Assembly: GCA_019828595.1 (NCBI GenBank)
Contig: JAHQRK010000017.1
Span: 1,655,596-1,719,595, forward strand
Origin: Aphanomyces cochlioides
Lineage: Eukaryota > Oomycota > Saprolegniomycetes > Saprolegniales > Verrucalvaceae
Length of the DNA stretch: 64,000 nucleotides
Direction: 5' to 3'
Below, in pieces: positions 1-9,148 of this stretch. The notes under the pieces are model-generated. The model made no database searches, was not told where the DNA came from, and saw nothing but the letters and a program-made list of their open reading frames with translations. Made by a program: the position numbers and the translations under genes. Within the stretch, counting starts at the first letter, position 1. Every line of letters starts with the position of its first letter.

Positions 1-148
1 GGTTAAGCAACACTGGACGATTTTCCACAAGAACCTTCCAAGGTCACATTTCGCAACACATATTTATTATGCGACCTATGAAGCCAAAATCGAAAGTCTA
101 GTTTGCGGCCCTTTTGGGCCATATTAATTCTTTAATATACTCAGTTAA
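1..148 (+). mobile_element. tRNA-inserted non-LTR retrotransposon, 3' end of a third copy
   Basis: Identical over its length to 7642-7789 and 15280-15427, the 3' ends of the two complete copies in the window. It includes the terminal GGCCC-TTTTG-GGCC hairpin near 114-121 and ends TCAGTTAA directly before the target sequence. The remainder lies left of the window. Confidence 0.93.
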
Positions 149-190
149 CCTGTCACGCGGGTGACCCGGGTTCAATTCCCGGACGGGGAG
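149..190 (+). pseudogene. tRNA-Asp 3' half, separated by retrotransposon insertion
   Basis: Target duplication plus nucleotides 46-72 of the tRNA, preceded by the element 3' end. The B box (169-179) and the downstream T runs are retained; the acceptor 5' strand and D arm are lost, so no tRNA can fold. Confidence 0.92.
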
Positions 191-1326
191 TTCCTTTTTC
201 ATTTTTTCCTCTCCTACACAGAGAGAAACCCTATCTTTTTATATCCTTCCAACTTTTCCTACTTTCAAAAGATAGCATACACTCGAATGGTCCTTCTGAC
301 CTACCATCGTCAACATTACAAATCTTGCAATATTCCATCCCACATGTTCAATCGATGCGACAGTGTCACTCCAACAAGGTTGATCGCCCAAGACGCAATC
401 CAAGTCAGACCAAGCAGTATGGATTTCAGCTGGTTGGCTGCATCGAATGTTGGGATGTTTTCGAGGCCACTCTGTCGATGGCCTCTTCCATTTCGACGAG
501 TCTAGCCTTGACAACACTTGATAACAACTTGATATTGCAACATAGATTTCTCATCAGAGACCTCAAACGCAACCATACATCGACAACCAATTCAAAACTA
601 CCTGAAACAGACTCACTACAACAAAACAAAATGGACAATCAACACCATCAGTTCAGGCGACAATGTCACGACGTCAAAACAAATTATACACACAGCACTC
701 TCGTTTGTTCATTTCATCGTGAAGAGCATGTCTTGTCACTCCGTTTGAGAGCAAATAATGAGTCGTTACCCATATTTGTGTGATGGATATTGCATCATGT
801 TTATTGCAGTATTGATAACAATATCGATGTCGAATTGCCCTGAATAGCAGACAGCAAGGTTTGGATTCTGTCAAATGACTTGACCACGGAGTCCACGGTG
901 GCGCGTATGATATGGCGCGCGACCACGCTGAGCAGATTCTCGACAAGCCATTGGATACACGTGAATCATGATGAGTATACATTGCTGGTGACCCCTAAAA
1001 ATGTATACACATGCTGAGCTATAGTCGGTGCAAATGCTACAACTCTTGATGGAGGTGTGTTCACGATGTGGGACGACGGACATGTTTAAACCCGATTCGT
1101 GGAAATGGTACCATTCGACTACTTCCTGCGTCCGAGATGGACGTTGGTAGAAAGAGCAAGTTGTGTTTTGTTTGTTTGCAAAGAGGACACATGTGCACGT
1201 GGTGTGGGGTATTTGGAGAATGTATCTGGTTCGTTTGATGAAGGATAGAGAGTTTGTGTAAATTGTTGTGAATGGGAAAGTAAGGAAGGTATGAGGTTGT
1301 GTTGAGGTGTGTGGAAGATTTCGTGC

Positions 1327-1339
1327 GTGTGTGTGTGTG
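1327..1339 (+). repeat. Short (GT)n tract upstream of the tRNA
   Basis: A pure GT run about 100 bp upstream of the tRNA within a G/T-rich strand; recurs at the same place in all units with no visible length change. In the element-hosting units the preceding site reads TTCATGCG instead of TTCGTGCG. Confidence 0.7.
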
Positions 1340-1444
1340 GTATGGCGAGAGTGATATTGGCTGAAACAGTGGTTTTTTGAAGGTGTGTGAAAGTGTGAAG
1401 GGTATTGAGCTGCGTGGGAAGGGAAATCAGCATGAAATCCTCGT

Positions 1445-1455
1445 TAGTATAGTGG
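1445..1455 (+). promoter_or_regulatory. Pol III A box inside tRNA-Asp
   Basis: TAGTATAGTGG fits the eukaryotic A-box consensus TRGYNNARNNGG apart from its last position, which falls outside the span. The same box is in every intact copy. Confidence 0.85.
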
Positions 1456-1487
1456 TCAGTATACCCGCCTGTCACGCGGGTGACCCG

Positions 1488-1498
1488 GGTTCAATTCC
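1488..1498 (+). promoter_or_regulatory. Pol III B box inside tRNA-Asp
   Basis: GGTTCAATTCC matches GGTTCRANNCC. The same box is in every intact copy and in the displaced 3' halves. Confidence 0.88.
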
Positions 1499-1509
1499 CG
1501 GACGGGGAG

Positions 1510-2756
1510 TTCCTTTTTCATTTTTTCCTCTCCTACACAGAGAGAAACCCTATCTTTTTATATCCTTCCAACTTTTCCTACTTTCAAAAGATAGCATACA
1601 CTCGAATGGTCCTTCTGACCTACCATCGTCAACATTACAAATCTTGCAATATTCCATCCCACATGTTCAATCGATGCGACAGTGTCACTCCAACAAGGTT
1701 GATCGCCCAAGACGCAATCCAAGTCAGACCAAGCAGTATGGATTTCAGCTGGTTGGCTGCATCGAATGTTGGGATGTTTTCGAGGCCACTCTGTCGATGG
1801 CCTCTTCCATTTCGACGAGTCTAGCCTTGACAACACTTGATAACAACTTGATATTGCAACATAGATTTCTCATCAGAGACCTCAAACGCAACCATACATC
1901 GACAACCAATTCAAAACTACCTGAAACAGACTCACTACAACAAAACAAAATGGACAATCAACACCATCAGTTCAGGCGACAATGTCACGACGTCAAAACA
2001 AATTATACACACAGCACTCTCGTTTGTTCATTTCATCGTGAAGAGCATGTCTTGTCACTCCGTTTGAGAGCAAATAATGAGTCGTTACCCATATTTGTGT
2101 GATGGATATTGCATCATGTTTATTGCAGTATTGATAACAATATCGATGTCGAATTGCCCTGAATAGCAGACAGCAAGGTTTGGATTCTGTCAAATGACTT
2201 GACCACGGAGTCCACGGTGGCGCGTATGATATGGCGCGCGACCACGCTGAGCAGATTCTCGACAAGCCATTGGATACACGTGAATCATGATGAGTATACA
2301 TTGCTGGTGACCCCTAAAAATGTATACACATGCTGAGCTATAGTCGGTGCAAATGCTACAACTCTTGATGGAGGTGTGTTCACGATGTGGGACGACGGAC
2401 ATGTTTAAACCCGATTCGTGGAAATGGTACCATTCGACTACTTCCTGCGTCCGAGATGGACGTTGGTAGAAAGAGCAAGTTGTGTTTTGTTTGTTTGCAA
2501 AGAGGACACATGTGCACGTGGTGTGGGGTATTTGGAGAATGTATCTGGTTCGTTTGATGAAGGATAGAGAGTTTGTGTAAATTGTTGTGAATGGGAAAGT
2601 AAGGAAGGTATGAGGTTGTGTTGAGGTGTGTGGAAGATTTCATGCGTGTGTGTGTGTGGTATGGCGAGAGTGATATTGGCTGAAACAGTGGTTTTTTGAA
2701 GGTGTGTGAAAGTGTGAAGGGTATTGAGCTGCGTGGGAAGGGAAATCAGCATGAAA
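1510..2756. other. Representative inter-tRNA spacer
   Basis: From the tRNA 3' end: T runs and a polypyrimidine tract, an A/C-rich stretch with codon-like signal on the opposite strand (1560-2330), then about 300 bp that is strongly G/T-biased and ends with a (GT)n run just upstream of the next tRNA. No convincing single-exon protein gene. The other spacers in the window hold the same content with the variants noted in the tRNA entries. Confidence 0.6.
1514..1526 (+). terminator. Pol III T-run terminator
   Basis: T5 then T6 separated by CA, beginning 5 nt after the tRNA. It recurs at the same offset after every tRNA in the array (as A runs on the + strand in the right half). Confidence 0.88.
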
Positions 2757-2801
2757 TCCTCGTTAGTATAGTGGTCAGTATACCCGCCTGTCACGCGGGT
2801 G
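2757..2801 (+). pseudogene. tRNA-Asp 5' half interrupted by element copy A
   Basis: Nucleotides 1-45 of the tRNA, including the A box and complete anticodon arm. The T arm and acceptor 3' strand are displaced 5 kb downstream. Confidence 0.92.
2787..2801 (+). repeat. Target-site duplication, 5' side of copy A
   Basis: CCTGTCACGCGGGTG, tRNA nucleotides 31-45 (end of the anticodon stem, anticodon loop, 3' stem, start of the variable loop). Matched at 7790-7804. Confidence 0.93.
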
Positions 2802-5357
2802 TTTCCCCATGAATGGTCCCTGGCTTTGGAAATGCTATACTATTACCAAATCAACTCTCAATCCAACTTGGCACCCTCCCAATTGACAAGTTTAATTGTA
2901 CTGCTGTACAAAAAGGACGACAAACTACTCCCAAAAAATTACCGTCCCATCAGCTTGGTCAATATCGACGTGAAAATCCTCACAATGGTCCTTGCAGAAC
3001 GAATGCAGAGAATCATTCAGTCGATAGTCCACCCGGATCAAACAGGTTTTATTCGTGGTCGATCAATCCAAACCAATTTACTGCGCTTGGAAGACCTGAA
3101 TCACTTTATGAAGTTTTATTCCTCCGAGTCTATTGTGGCCCTCTTGGACTTTGAAAAAGCCTTTGATAGGGTCAACCATTCCTATTTATTGGCAACCCTG
3201 AAGGAATTTAATTTTCCACCGTCCTTTCTCAACATGGTCAAAGTGCTTTATTCAAATCGTCGTGGACGAATTATTGTCAATGGACATTTATCCAACCCAC
3301 TTAAGATCCAACGTGGTGTTTTACAAGGCGACCCATTATCACCTCTTTTATTTGTCTTGGCGCTAGAACCTATGTGTTTAGCCATACGCAAGAGAAAAGA
3401 TTTGGGCATACGAATTGGTCATCACACTCACACCGGGAGCTATTATGCAGACGACTCCCAATTGTACTCCAAAAATACATCGACGTTGCAACTCCAACTC
3501 GACATCGTCAAAAAATTCTGTGATATCTCTGGTTTCAAGTTAAATCTCTCCAAGACAGAATTATTAACCCATGCCAATTTACCTCCAGACCTGGCACCTT
3601 TGGCTATTACTGATGACAAACCTGCTAAATCGTTGGGCCTTTTAATTTCTCCCAACATCACAGCCACAACACGTTTAAATTCGCTATTGGAGAAATTGGT
3701 CTCAAGAACACAACTATGGTCTTATCGAGCACGAACCCTACCCGGAAAAGTGACAATCCTAAGGTCAATTTGTTTTCCTGCGCTCTGGTATCAACTCCAA
3801 TTTATTCCGATCGACAAAGAATATGCCAAACTATTCGACAAGGTCGCCAAGCAATTTATTCACGGCGATACAATTGATCCATATTCGACTCAACGTTATT
3901 TGCATCAATTCAACTCGGACATTATTTTCCTTCCAAAAGCACAAGGTGGTCTCGGATTTAAATCGTCTACCCACTGGTGGTCAAAACTACACCGGGTCAT
4001 GACCTTTAAATGCTTCAAGCTACTCCTAGCACCACCTCACAACTCGTATGGTCAAACGAAATTGCCAGCATGGCTATCCATTGGAGAATATTTACTCTCC
4101 AGAGCCTTCAGTCCATGGGGAAATTTTTATGATCTCCTTTTCATGAGTCCACACTCTAGTATGTACAAAGCCATATCCCACCAAGATAAGGTTCCACCTC
4201 TCTGGTCAGCATTTACTCGACTATGGTTATCCTTATCTCCAACCCCACTTAAATTTCCCACAGTTCAAGTCGATGGAAATTTTCCACTTTGGCACAATCA
4301 ATTCTTACCCTTGGAGAAAACTGTCTTTGAACACTGCTATCCAAAGACTTATGATTATGCTGTATCACTGGCAAAATTAAATTTTACCCATGTTCGCCAC
4401 CTGCTCGATGAAAATGGCAATCTTATGGATCGGAAAATCCTGTTAGATTGGATTAAATCTCAATGCTCAAGACGCCATTTAGCCACTCCCGATCATAAAT
4501 GGTGGTATGCTCTACACGGAAGACTTAAGTCTATCCTTCCATCTCCACCCGAGGACACAGAAATTAATTTTCGTCAGCCTACCCCTTATCGGCAAACGGC
4601 TACCGAAATTACTTGGGCTGGAAATTTTAAAGATGGCTTTTTACCCTTTATTGATGCCACCTTGGATGATTTAACTCATGAATTTAAATCCAAATCAGCT
4701 CAGGAGGTTTTACCCACAGCGCATTTATTGGTACCCTCGGATTTTTATGCCCACAAGGAAAATATTAAAGTGGTCGCATTCTACAGGCAGCCCAAATTTA
4801 TTCTGCCAACGTATAGTGCTTTCATATATCGACTGCTTATACGAGCCTTACCTCTCCGATACAAATTCAAGTACTCGGACGATATCCCGAACACTTGTAT
4901 TTTTTGTCATGAAGTGGAGACGTATAAACATTTCACCTTGGACTGTCCATATACTCGAGCATGTTGGAGTCCATTTAAATCCATGGCCAGATCCCTTAAC
5001 TTTACTTCGCCAACTACCATGGAAAAAATATTCTTCTCTCCTATAGCACTCCAAGACAAAGACCTCCAAGCTGGATTTAATTTGCTGTGGCCAATTTTTT
5101 TATCTTGTATTTGGTATACAATTTGGAAAACTCGGTGCGACCGGATTTACCGTCCAGATTTACCTAACAAAACACCTATGACGATATCCAGCTTAGCAGG
5201 ACACATTATAAAGCGGCATCTGTACCAAGTCAATCGAGCCTCCTTGGACGACTCCACGAAGGCTTCCTTGACATCGGTGCTTCATAGTTTGCACCAGAAT
5301 GAGTGGTTCTCTGCCCAAATCTTACCACAATCTCAAAACGAGACCTTGGAACCTTAA
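2802..5357 (+). CDS. Retrotransposon ORF2 fragment: reverse transcriptase with C-terminal zinc knuckle (copy A)
   Basis: The frame is open across the element junction (a GTG at 2799 lies partly in the target); the first in-frame ATG is 2832. Counting from 2799 the product is 852 residues. RT landmarks: NYRPIS at 47-52, GFIRGRS near 83, catalytic Asp117 in LLDFEKAFDRV, RGVLQGDPLSPLLF at 172-185 and the YADD box at 216-219 (Asp218/Asp219). A long thumb/connector follows, then a CCHC knuckle C700-x2-C703-x7-H711-x4-C716, as in L1-type ORF2 C-termini. No apurinic-like or restriction-like endonuclease is present. The catalytic residues look intact, so the enzyme could be active if expressed, but autonomous target cleavage is not expected. 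There is no frameshift or internal stop. TAA at 5355-5357. Confidence 0.88.
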   Translation, partial: FPHEWSLALEMLYYYQINSQSNLAPSQLTSLIVLLYKKDDKLLPKNYRPISLVNIDVKILTMVLAERMQRIIQSIVHPDQTGFIRGRSIQTNLLRLEDLNHFMKFYSSESIVALLDFEKAFDRVNHSYLLATLKEFNFPPSFLNMVKVLYSNRRGRIIVNGHLSNPLKIQRGVLQGDPLSPLLFVLALEPMCLAIRKRKDLGIRIGHHTHTGSYYADDSQLYSKNTSTLQLQLDIVKKFCDISGFKLNLSKTELLTHANLPPDLAPLAITDDKPAKSLGLLISPNITATTRLNSLLEKLVSRTQLWSYRARTLPGKVTILRSICFPALWYQLQFIPIDKEYAKLFDKVAKQFIHGDTIDPYSTQRYLHQFNSDIIFLPKAQGGLGFKSSTHWWSKLHRVMTFKCFKLLLAPPHNSYGQTKLPAWLSIGEYLLSRAFSPWGNFYDLLFMSPHSSMYKAISHQDKVPPLWSAFTRLWLSLSPTPLKFPTVQVDGNFPLWHNQFLPLEKTVFEHCYPKTYDYAVSLAKLNFTHVRHLLDENGNLMDRKILLDWIKSQCSRRHLATPDHKWWYALHGRLKSILPSPPEDTEINFRQPTPYRQTATEITWAGNFKDGFLPFIDATLDDLTHEFKSKSAQEVLPTAHLLVPSDFYAHKENIKVVAFYRQPKFILPTYSAFIYRLLIRALPLRYKFKYSDDIPNTCIFCHEVETYKHFTLDCPYTRACWSPFKSMARSLNFTSPTTMEKIFFSPIALQDKDLQAGFNLLWPIFLSCIWYTIWKTRCDRIYRPDLPNKTPMTISSLAGHIIKRHLYQVNRASLDDSTKASLTSVLHSLHQNEWFSAQILPQSQNETLEP

Positions 5358-6117
5358 AAGGCATGTTATATTGCAACCTTTGAAGAAATTCACCTAAGTC
5401 ACCCAAACCAATGGGAAAACTCAAAGTGGATTTTCTCGCGACCCACTTGGCCTTTTCATGCGTTTGATGGCTCGTTAGCCCCAGCTAACAGAGCTCTATG
5501 AACACACCAAGTAACTTTATCTCATGCCGAGTCGTTCACAAAATCGACTTGACTTTATCCGTTCACCCAAAATGGCAAAACTATCGACAACTCTGGCATT
5601 GCTCTGACGATTATTTCAGACATTCTAATGGTCATCAGGGTTGCTAGACATCCCAAGCAGACAAACGCAAGCGTTAGATTGCAAAAAAGTGCAGTGGTTC
5701 TCTCACAACAACACTTTGAAAATTGTTACGACGTCTCCCCCTGGGGGGCGAAATCTCAAAATCGAGTGCACACTTTTTGTTCGGGAAAATTGCGCCACGG
5801 TGCCTAAAAGATTCTCCCATGTCTCCTCCTCAAGATGTGCCAGTTTGCTCAAACCTCGCCAAACTCGCGAAACAAAATTCGAAAGGAAATTCGACCCGGT
5901 GACACCCATTTTGAACCGGTTTCAACCCGTCACCAAAAGTGAAATTTCTCTCGACCTACTGCGTGGATTTCTACGTTTAGTGGCTTGTTATCTCAGTTGA
6001 ATCGAGCTCTATGCCGACACCAACTAGCACATATTGCAGATCTATGGTTCAAAACCACGAACCCATTTTGGACTGTCACCCAAACCGGTGAAACACCAGG
6101 ACAACTCGAACGCTTCC

Positions 6118-6710
6118 CCTAAGGTCACCGAGTGACATCTAGGGGTCTAGTGGGTGGCTCCACCACTTATTACGACTAGCCAAAGCGTTAGAACGCCCTG
6201 AAACATCCTGGTTTGCTCGCAATCCTCAATCCAAAATGTCAACCGCCCCTATCCACCGGCTACAAAACCTTAAGTCGGCTACAGGTCGCAAATCATTTCC
6301 TATCGACCGGCTATGACTCTTTTCCATCCTATCATGGCTAGACGAGTGTTTTAAGCCATCAAGAGCGATGATTGAAGCCCTGGAACCTACTTGCCGTCGC
6401 CCCGACAACTTTTGGTGAAATGGCTAAAACTCATCGGAATGGCTCCTGAACGCAAATCAACTCCGATCGCCCAACTTAGAGTTGGAGAGGCTCGAGAATG
6501 TCCTCGCGATGGATTTGAGCTATCAAGCACCATGATAGCAGCACAGGAACCCAACTTCCGATTCCAAACCATTTTGAGCCGATAAGGCTCCAAAACGACC
6601 ATCGTAGCTCATTTCAGCTACACGACTCTATATGCACCGATTAATATGGTGCATCCACCGCTAGCCTCCATTGATGGAGGACACCAAGTATGGCTATCTA
6701 TCTCATAGCC
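6118..6710 (+). other. Hairpin cluster in the element 3' region (copy A)
   Basis: At least six short perfect or near-perfect stems lie within 600 nt: GTCAC-CGA-GTGAC (6124-6136), AGTGGGTGG-CT-CCACCACT with one bulge (6149-6167), CCAACT-TAG-AGTTGG (6471-6485), GCTATCA...TGATAGC (6519-6539), TGCACC...GGTGCA (6633-6653), CCTCCAT-TG-ATGGAGG (6665-6680) and GGCTAT...ATAGCC (6692-6710). They may fold into a structured RNA used in RT recognition; that role is inference. Confidence 0.55.
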
Positions 6711-7026
6711 GTTCGGAAGTTATGACTCCTTCAAATTTGGCCGCCGAGACGCCCGATTGGAAAAAACACTGGTTTTGGCTAGCGCTCTCCCGCTACACAC
6801 TACCTATGGCGATTCTAATGGTGCGCTATCCTTCGTACGTATCGTCGCTACGATTCTGCCAAGTGGCTCCATGCACCGCGGCGCCGTTCGAAATCCAGCT
6901 CCGACGATGCTCGCGCTCGAGACCTATCCGCGCATGGCGCATGTCAAAATGGCACCTCCCAAATATTTTACCCTTTTTATTATTTTTGGGAGGTTTACCC
7001 CAAAAGCCCAACCCACAAGGGATTTT

Positions 7027-7640
7027 CCCTCTATCTCGCCACCTTCAACTCCGACGAAGACGCTCCTGAAATCAACTTTGCTTGTCATGGAACGACCGAC
7101 CTCGTTGATTTTTTTGGCTGGTCAAATCGTCCAAGAACATTTTATTTTGGATGGTCTTTTCTCTCAAACCCAGCTTTTCCCATGGTTCCAGCGATTTAAT
7201 TCGGCCTCCTGAGGTCGACTTAAATTGGCCACGACCTTTTTGGATTTTTTGGGCTCCTACCTCTTGCCAATTTATTTTCCTTGGGCCTGATTTTACTCTG
7301 TTTCGACCCTTTTGTCAATTTTTGGCCTTCCTCTCCTGTCGATTTATTTATTCATGGATCGACCCCAACTCAAGCTTTTATTTACTTGGCCTTTTTCACT
7401 GTGTACCTCCACTTGGAATTTTTATCAAGACTTTTGTATACAAATATTCAAGTCCTCCACAGTCAACCCGAAATTGCCTCGTATCTCGCCACCACCAACT
7501 CGGATCAAGATGGTCATGAAAAGAAAGTTGCTTGTATGGCTCTTTTCTATACTGTTGAATTTTTTCACAGCCTGAATCGCCATGCAACATTTTCTTTCTG
7601 CCATGGTTCCTCCAAATTACCCCACACCCCAAGTCTATTT
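7027..7640 (+). repeat. Diverged internal direct repeats in the element 3' region
   Basis: TATCTCGCCACC at 7032 and at 7482 begin two related stretches. Translated in the same frame (offset exactly 450 nt) they give YLATFNSDEDAPE and YLATTNSDQDGHE, followed by Ala-Cys and later VDFF or VEFF. Two TAA codons near 7200-7235 interrupt the frame between them. Further T-rich relatives of the GTTGATTTTTTT segment lie near 7226 and 7337. This looks like a decayed, duplicated coding or structural segment. It is repeated at about 14665-15278 in copy B. Confidence 0.5.
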
Positions 7641-7789
7641 CGGTTAAGCAACACTGGACGATTTTCCACAAGAACCTTCCAAGGTCACATTTCGCAACAC
7701 ATATTTATTATGCGACCTATGAAGCCAAAATCGAAAGTCTAGTTTGCGGCCCTTTTGGGCCATATTAATTCTTTAATATACTCAGTTAA

Positions 7790-7804
7790 CCTGTCACGCG
7801 GGTG
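7790..7804 (+). repeat. Target-site duplication, 3' side of copy A
   Basis: Second copy of CCTGTCACGCGGGTG; sequence then continues as normal tRNA 3' half. Confidence 0.93.
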
Positions 7805-7831
7805 ACCCGGGTTCAATTCCCGGACGGGGAG
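7790..7831 (+). pseudogene. tRNA-Asp 3' half after element copy A
   Basis: Nucleotides 31-72 of the tRNA following the element; partner of the 5' half at 2757-2801. Confidence 0.92.
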
Positions 7832-9076
7832 TTCCTTTTTCATTTTTTCCTCTCCTACACAGAGAGAAACCCTATCTTTTTATATCCTTCCAACTTTTCC
7901 TACTTTCAAAAGATAGCATACACTCGAATGGTCCTTCTGACCTACCATCGTCAACATTACAAATCTTGCAATATTCCATCCCACATGTTCAATCGATGCG
8001 ACAGTGTCACTCCAACAAGGTTGATCGCCCAAGACGCAATCCAAGTCAGACCAAGCAGTATGGATTTCAGCTGGTTGGCTGCATCGAATGTTGGGATGTT
8101 TTCGAGGCCACTCTGTCGATGGCCTCTTCCATTTCGACGAGTCTAGCCTTGACAACACTTGATAACAACTTGATATTGCAACATAGATTTCTCATCAGAG
8201 ACCTCAAACGCAACCATACATCGACAACCAATTCAAAACTACCTGAAACAGACTCACTACAACAAAACAAAATGGACAATCAACACCATCAGTTCAGGCG
8301 ACAATGTCACGACGTCAAAACAAATTATACACACAGCACTCTCGTTTGTTCATTTCATCGTGAAGAGCATGTCTTGTCACTCCGTTTGAGAGCAAATAAT
8401 GAGTCGTTACCCATATTTGTGTGATGGATATTGCATCATGTTTATTGCAGTATTGATAACAATATCGATGTCATTGCCCTGAATAGCAGACAGCAAGGTT
8501 TGGATTCTGTCAAATGACTTGACCACGGAGTCCACGGTGGCGCGTATGATATGGCGCGCGACCACGCTGAGCAGATTCTCGACAAGCCATTGGATACACG
8601 TGAATCATGATGAGTATACATTGCTGGTGACCCCTAAAAATGTATACACATGCTGAGCTATAGTCGGTGCAAATGCTACAACTCTTGATGGAGGTGTGTT
8701 CACGATGTGGGACGACGGACATGTTTAAACCCGATTCGTGGAAATGGTACCATTCGACTACTTCCTGCGTCCGAGATGGACGTTGGTAGAAAGAGCAAGT
8801 TGTGTTTTGTTTGTTTGCAAAGAGGACACATGTGCACGTGGTGTGGGGTATTTGGAGAATGTATCTGGTTCGTTTGATGAAGGATAGAGAGTTTGTGTAA
8901 ATTGTTGTGAATGGGAAAGTAAGGAAGGTATGAGGTTGTGTTGAGGTGTGTGGAAGATTTCGTGCGTGTGTGTGTGTGGTATGGCGAGAGTGATATTGGC
9001 TGAAACAGTGGTTTTTTGAAGGTGTGTGAAAGTGTGAAGGGTATTGAGCTGCGTGGGAAGGGAAATCAGCATGAAA

Positions 9077-9148
9077 TCCTCGTTAGTATAGTGGTCAGTA
9101 TACCCGCCTGTCACGCGGGTGACCCGGGTTCAATTCCCGGACGGGGAG
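9077..9148 (+). tRNA. tRNA-Asp (anticodon GUC)
   Basis: Intact copy between element copies A and B. The spacer before it has the 2-bp deletion at 8472/8473. Confidence 0.97.

Larger units (their letters stand above)
1438..1509 (+). tRNA. tRNA-Asp (anticodon GUC)
   Basis: A 72-nt cloverleaf. Acceptor TCCTCGT pairs with ACGGGGA (one G-U), D arm with GTAT/ATAC, anticodon stem CCCGC/GCGGG with loop CTGTCAC placing GTC as anticodon, T stem CCGGG/CCCGG with loop TTCAATT, discriminator G73 as expected for Asp. There is no intron and no encoded CCA. Its product decodes GAC and GAU. Internal promoter: A box at 1445-1455 and B box at 1488-1498; T5 and T6 runs follow after 5 nt. It closely resembles the eukaryotic cytosolic tRNA-Asp consensus. 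This is the intact gene between two element-interrupted copies. Confidence 0.98.
149..7789 (+). repeat. Higher-order repeat copy 1 (7,641 bp)
   Basis: Consists of a 3' half tRNA, spacer, intact tRNA (1438-1509), spacer with a TTCATGCG variant, a 5' half tRNA, and the full 4,988-bp element. It is followed directly by a second copy of the same arrangement. The two periods differ by 3 bp in length and, as far as I can see, one substitution. Confidence 0.92.
2802..7789 (+). mobile_element. tRNA-Asp-targeting non-LTR (LINE) retrotransposon, 5'-truncated copy A
   Basis: A 4,988-bp insertion splits a tRNA-Asp gene after nucleotide 45 and is flanked by the 15-bp duplication CCTGTCACGCGGGTG (2787-2801 and 7790-7804). 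It contains one long frame with reverse transcriptase and a C-terminal CCHC knuckle, then a 2.43-kb 3' region, and has no LTR and no poly(A). The frame is already open at the 5' junction and starts just ahead of the RT domain, so the endonuclease and any ORF1 are missing; this is the usual outcome of incomplete target-primed reverse transcription. The RT and CCHC layout fits the L1/Tx1 group; the exact clade is not settled. Confidence 0.9.
5358..7789 (+). other. Long 3' region of element copy A (hairpin-rich, no convincing ORF)
   Basis: 2,432 nt between the ORF stop and the 3' insertion junction. Frames of 120-150 codons exist but overlap each other and match nothing I recognise. Visible structure: hairpins clustered at 6118-6710, a diverged internal duplication with 450-nt offset (about 7027-7200 and 7477-7640), T-rich tracts, and a terminal hairpin GGCCC-TTTTG-GGCC at 7749-7761. 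No poly(A) or simple-repeat tail. Confidence 0.7.

Noticed and set aside
1119..1475. 118-codon antisense frame covering the 5' part of the tRNA
   Set aside because: Low-complexity His/Thr/Pro-rich translation of the CA-rich strand, starting at a GTG within the tRNA; a single substitution shortens it to 64 codons in many units.
1377..2102. 241-codon frame on the tRNA strand, repeated in every unit
   Set aside because: It runs straight through the tRNA gene and its terminator, has no recognisable domain, and is broken by the 1-bp deletion in several units without any sign of constraint.
1438..2756. Units as tRNA-derived SINEs
   Set aside because: Each tRNA is a perfect cloverleaf, units abut exactly head to tail, and there are no target duplications or A-rich tails.
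2799..2801. GTG at 2799 as the true start of the RT protein
   Set aside because: It lies in the tRNA target duplication, so it is not part of the element's own coding sequence; the frame is simply open across a truncation junction.
6671..7212. 132- and 151-codon overlapping frames in the element 3' region
   Set aside because: They overlap in different frames, resemble nothing known, and lie in a region whose better candidate frame is a different one with stops.
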